Source: Enhydrobacter sp.
GTDB taxonomy: Bacteria; Pseudomonadota; Alphaproteobacteria; Reyranellales; Reyranellaceae
Assembly: GCA_026126105.1 (NCBI GenBank)
Contig: JAHCJV010000064.1
Span: 1 to 34,121 of the forward strand
Length of the DNA stretch: 34,121 bases
Direction of reading: 5' to 3'
The position numbers and the translations under genes are program-made. The notes beneath the pieces are model-generated. The model worked only from the letters and a program-made list of their open reading frames with translations, searched no databases and was not told where the DNA came from. Shown here one piece after another: positions 31,705 to 34,121 of the stretch (position 1 is the stretch's first letter; each line of letters opens with the position of its first letter).

Positions 31705-34121
31705 GAGGGTGTCGGCGCCGCCGCCGCCGGTCAGGGTGTCGGCTCCCGCGCCGCCGTTCAGCACGTTGGCCGCGCCGTTGCCGACGAGGACGTTGGCCAG
31801 CCCGTTGCCGGTGCCGTTTATCGCATCGACGCCGGTCAAGGTGAGGTTCTCGAAGAAGGCGCCGAGCGTGAAGCCGACGGAAGACTCGACCCGGTCCGTC
31901 CCGCCGTCGTCGACGCCGGGCACCGTCTCCTCGGAGACGGTGTCGGCAAGGCTGTCGACGAGATAGACGTCGTTGCCCGCGCCGCCTTTCATGCCGTCGT
32001 CGCCCAGCCCGCCATCGAGCCGGTCGTCGCCGATGCCGCCGGTGAGGGAGTCGTTGCCCGCGTCCCCCGCCAGCTGGTCCTTGCCGTCGCCGCCCGACAG
32101 CGTGTCGGCATTGTCGCCGCCATACAGCTTGTCGTTGCCCAGGCCGCCGAGCAGCCAGTCGCGGCCGGCTCCGCCGGTCAGCGTGTCGTTGCCGCCCAGC
32201 CCGTCGATCCACGAGAACTCGCCGGCCAGCGTCGGCACCGTGATGACGTTCTTGCTGCCGTTCGTCGTGATGAAGCCCAGCGTGACATGGACGTTGGCGC
32301 TGGCCGCGCTGCCGTCCGACGCGGCGTAGTCGAAGCCGCCGGTCGTCACCAGCGGATCGCCGGTGGCGCTGAACAGCACGTCGCTGTTGCCGTCGAGCGA
32401 GGCTGCGCCGCCGGTCGCGCCGCTGATCCCGGCCAGGGTCAGAAGATCGCCTTCGAAGTCGCTGTCGTTGGCCAGCAGGATCGACGCCAGGACGGTCGCG
32501 CCGCCGCGCGAGACGTAGCCGGACTCGCCCGTCGCCACCGGGGCGTCGTTGGCCCCGGTGATGCTGAGCTCGAGCTGGGCGGTGTCGACCAGCCCCTTGG
32601 CGTCGGTCACCTCGTAGGTGAACGTCTCCGCCACCGTCTCGCCCTCGGTCAGCGCCTGGGTGTCGGGCTCGTCATTGTCGAGCGCATAGCTCCAGCTGCC
32701 GTCGGGGTCGAGCGTCAGAGTGCCGTACACGCCCGCGATCGTCGTGCCTGGGGCGACACCCGCGAAGCCGCCGCCCGCGGGTTCCGCACCGGTGCGGATG
32801 CCGGTCACCGTCAGGGTGTCGCCCAGCGCCGTGTCGGCGTTGATGTCGTTCGAAAGCAGGTCGCCCAAGGCGCTGTCAGTGCCGGCCGACACAGCACCCG
32901 CCTCGACCAGGCTGGCGTCGCTGTCGTCGGTGCCGATCGGCGCATCGTTCAGGATGTCGGCGGCGGCGAACGTGCCGTTGCTGAACTCGAACTGCTCGAA
33001 GTTGGTCGCGCTGATCGTGTCGGCTCCGGCCAAGAGCTGGAAGGTGCCCGCAGGTCCCTCGGTGATGGCGGTGTCGAGCCATGTGGCGGCGATCACCGCC
33101 GTATCCGTGCCGCCGCCGCCCAGCAGCGTATCGTTGCCGCCGCCGCCGATCAGCGTATCGTCGCTGCCGCCGCCGTCGAGGACGTTCGCGTTGGCGTCGC
33201 CCGTCAGCGTGTCGCCGGACCCCGAGCCGGTCAGGTTCTCGACGTTCGACAGGGTGTCAGTGCCGGCGCCAACGGTGTTCTGCGCGCCGGCTATAGCGAG
33301 GCTCACCGTCACGCCGCCGGCCGCCCCGGCGTAGCTTGCCGTGTCGCTGCCGTCGCCGCCGTCGAGCGTGTCGTTGCCCGCGCCACCGTTCAGGACGTTG
33401 TCTCCCGTCCCTCCCGTCAGCACGTCGGCAAAGGCCGAGCCGGTCAGGTTCTCGATGAGGGCCAGCGTGTCGCCCGCCGCGTCGCCGCCGCTGGTCGTGC
33501 CCAGTCCGAGGTTCACCGTCACGCCCGCGGCGCTCGTGGCATAGGAAGCGGTGTCGCTGCCGTCCCCGCCGTTCAGCGCGTCCGCGCCGCCGCCGCCCAT
33601 CAGGATGTTGTCACCGACGCCGCCGGTCAGCGTGTCGGCGTGGATCGAGCCGGTCAGATTCTCGATGTTGCTCAGCGTATCGGTGCCGGCTCCTCCCGTG
33701 ACCTGCGGCCCGGCGAGTGCGAGGCTCACGGTGACGCCGGCCGTCGCGCCGGCATAGCTCGCGGTGTCGACGCCCGCCCCGCCATCCAGGGTGTCGTTGC
33801 CGGCGCCGCCATTGAGCGTGTCGTCGCCGTCACCGCCCTGCAGGACGTTGTTGCCGTTGCTGCCGGTCAGGGTGTCGTTGAAGGCCGAGCCTGTAAGGTT
33901 TTCGATGCTGGACAGTGTATCGACACCCGCGCCGACGGTATTCTGTGCCGCGCCCGTCGCCAGGCTCACCGTGACGGCGCTGCCGGCGCCAGCGTAGCTT
34001 GCGGTGTCGGCGGTTCCTCCTTCACCGTTGAGCGAGTCGTCGCCAGTCCCTCCCTCGAGGGTGTCGGCACCCACGCCCCCGTAAAGGAAGTCGTTATCGG
34101 CGCCGCCGTTCAGCGTGTCGC
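31024..34121 (-). CDS. RTX protein 3 with VCBS and cadherin-like domains, N-terminus outside window
   Basis: At least 1031 residues are visible; the frame is open to the window end, so the start lies beyond it. From the window edge inward it has RTX repeats with four TASYAGAxxGVTVSLA..ENLTGS units. A segment GTDTAVIAATWLDTAI leads to a VCBS-type domain (about 32540-32935: GVYGTLTLDPDGSWSYALDN, FTYEVTDAKGLVDTAQLELS). A cadherin-like domain follows (VATGESGYVSRGGATVLAS, FDYAASDGSAASANVHVTLGF), then more RTX repeats and the shared C-terminal domain ending AFQHGDLM. This mix is typical of large surface adhesins or biofilm proteins exported by type I secretion. No catalytic domain is visible in this part. 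Confidence 0.93.
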   Translation of the reverse strand, partial: DTLNGGADNDFLYGGVGADTLEGGTGDDSLNGEGGTADTASYAGAGSAVTVSLATGAAQNTVGAGVDTLSSIENLTGSAFNDTLTGSNGNNVLQGGDGDDTLNGGAGNDTLDGGAGVDTASYAGATAGVTVSLALAGPQVTGGAGTDTLSNIENLTGSIHADTLTGGVGDNILMGGGGADALNGGDGSDTASYATSAAGVTVNLGLGTTSGGDAAGDTLALIENLTGSAFADVLTGGTGDNVLNGGAGNDTLDGGDGSDTASYAGAAGGVTVSLAIAGAQNTVGAGTDTLSNVENLTGSGSGDTLTGDANANVLDGGGSDDTLIGGGGNDTLLGGGGTDTAVIAATWLDTAITEGPAGTFQLLAGADTISATNFEQFEFSNGTFAAADILNDAPIGTDDSDASLVEAGAVSAGTDSALGDLLSNDINADTALGDTLTVTGIRTGAEPAGGGFAGVAPGTTIAGVYGTLTLDPDGSWSYALDNDEPDTQALTEGETVAETFTYEVTDAKGLVDTAQLELSITGANDAPVATGESGYVSRGGATVLASILLANDSDFEGDLLTLAGISGATGGAASLDGNSDVLFSATGDPLVTTGGFDYAASDGSAASANVHVTLGFITTNGSKNVITVPTLAGEFSWIDGLGGNDTLTGGAGRDWLLGGLGNDKLYGGDNADTLSGGDGKDQLAGDAGNDSLTGGIGDDRLDGGLGDDGMKGGAGNDVYLVDSLADTVSEETVPGVDDGGTDRVESSVGFTLGAFFENLTLTGVDAINGTGNGLANVLVGNGAANVLNGGAGADTLTGGGGADTLDGGEDGDTYNVDTLDTIQDSGTTGTDIAIVTSNYTLAATSGIEHLRAKEGTTSNYNLTGNEGVNRLTGNDGDNTLRGLGADDTLSGGIGNDKLEGGLGRDSMTGGAGGDTFVFKAGDSPSTVSPAAFDTIADFQTGSDKIDLYTIGGGGLPLGAYIETTTVAGNFAGAASAATAAMAGGLHSVVFVAGATDGWLFWNTDANLTNHEQAARMVGLNNLGAFQHGDLM

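Noticed and set aside
25520..34121. CRISPR-like or tandem DNA repeat array
   Set aside because: The short periodic DNA repeats are RTX nonapeptide codons in an open frame; there are no constant repeats with unique spacers and no cas genes.

Overview
The window is high-GC, gene-dense bacterial DNA: short ATGA/GTGA overlaps, many ABC and TRAP importers, Tat-type binding-protein signals, no rRNA or tRNA. Gene style and content fit a soil or water alphaproteobacterium of the Rhodospirillales/Hyphomicrobiales kind. That placement is inference; no phylogenetic marker is present.

Region 1 (1-11983, + strand) is a peptide/opine-type ABC import and catabolism locus. It begins with the end of one Dpp/Opp-type importer (permease tail and two ATPases). 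Two tandem 107-residue REDY/HapK-like proteins and a short-chain dehydrogenase (SDR) follow. After a strong palindrome comes a second, complete importer (binding protein, two permeases, two ATPases), closely followed by a DUF917/S-methyl-thiohydantoin-desulfurase-like protein and a short hydantoinase/oxoprolinase. The likely theme is uptake of small amide, peptide or hydantoin-like compounds and ring or amide processing inside the cell. A VapBC toxin-antitoxin pair with a clear operator-like palindrome lies just downstream (12003-12724).

Region 2 (12737-19367, - strand) is a carbohydrate/polyol-type ABC importer (binding protein, two permeases, MalK/UgpC-type ATPase) followed by an SDR and an Ldh2-family dehydrogenase. 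This looks like a sugar, polyol or sugar-acid oxidation operon. A rho-independent terminator separates the binding-protein gene from the permeases. Two large, unrelated palindromic elements sit in the gaps around the SDR gene.

Region 3 (19661-25246, + strand) holds a class I/II aminotransferase and an alpha/beta hydrolase, then a three-gene TRAP importer (DctP-DctQ-DctM) with a 12-bp hairpin between dctP and dctQ. Directly after dctM lies a decayed fragment that resembles the alpha/beta hydrolase gene.

Region 4 (25520 to the end, - strand) is a tandem family of three RTX calcium-binding proteins (761 aa, 914 aa and a partial one longer than 1000 aa) with nearly identical C-terminal type I secretion-type domains. 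The two complete genes have homologous upstream regions sharing an exact 18-nt promoter-proximal string, so the unit gene plus promoter appears to have been duplicated. The third gene adds VCBS and cadherin-like domains. No type I secretion machinery is inside the window.

The items most worth following are the RTX family with its repeated 62-residue module and shared promoter element, the paired REDY-like proteins inside an ABC operon, the hydrolase relic bordering the TRAP operon, and the three different intergenic palindromes. I found no clear-cut novel defence or RNA-guided system.
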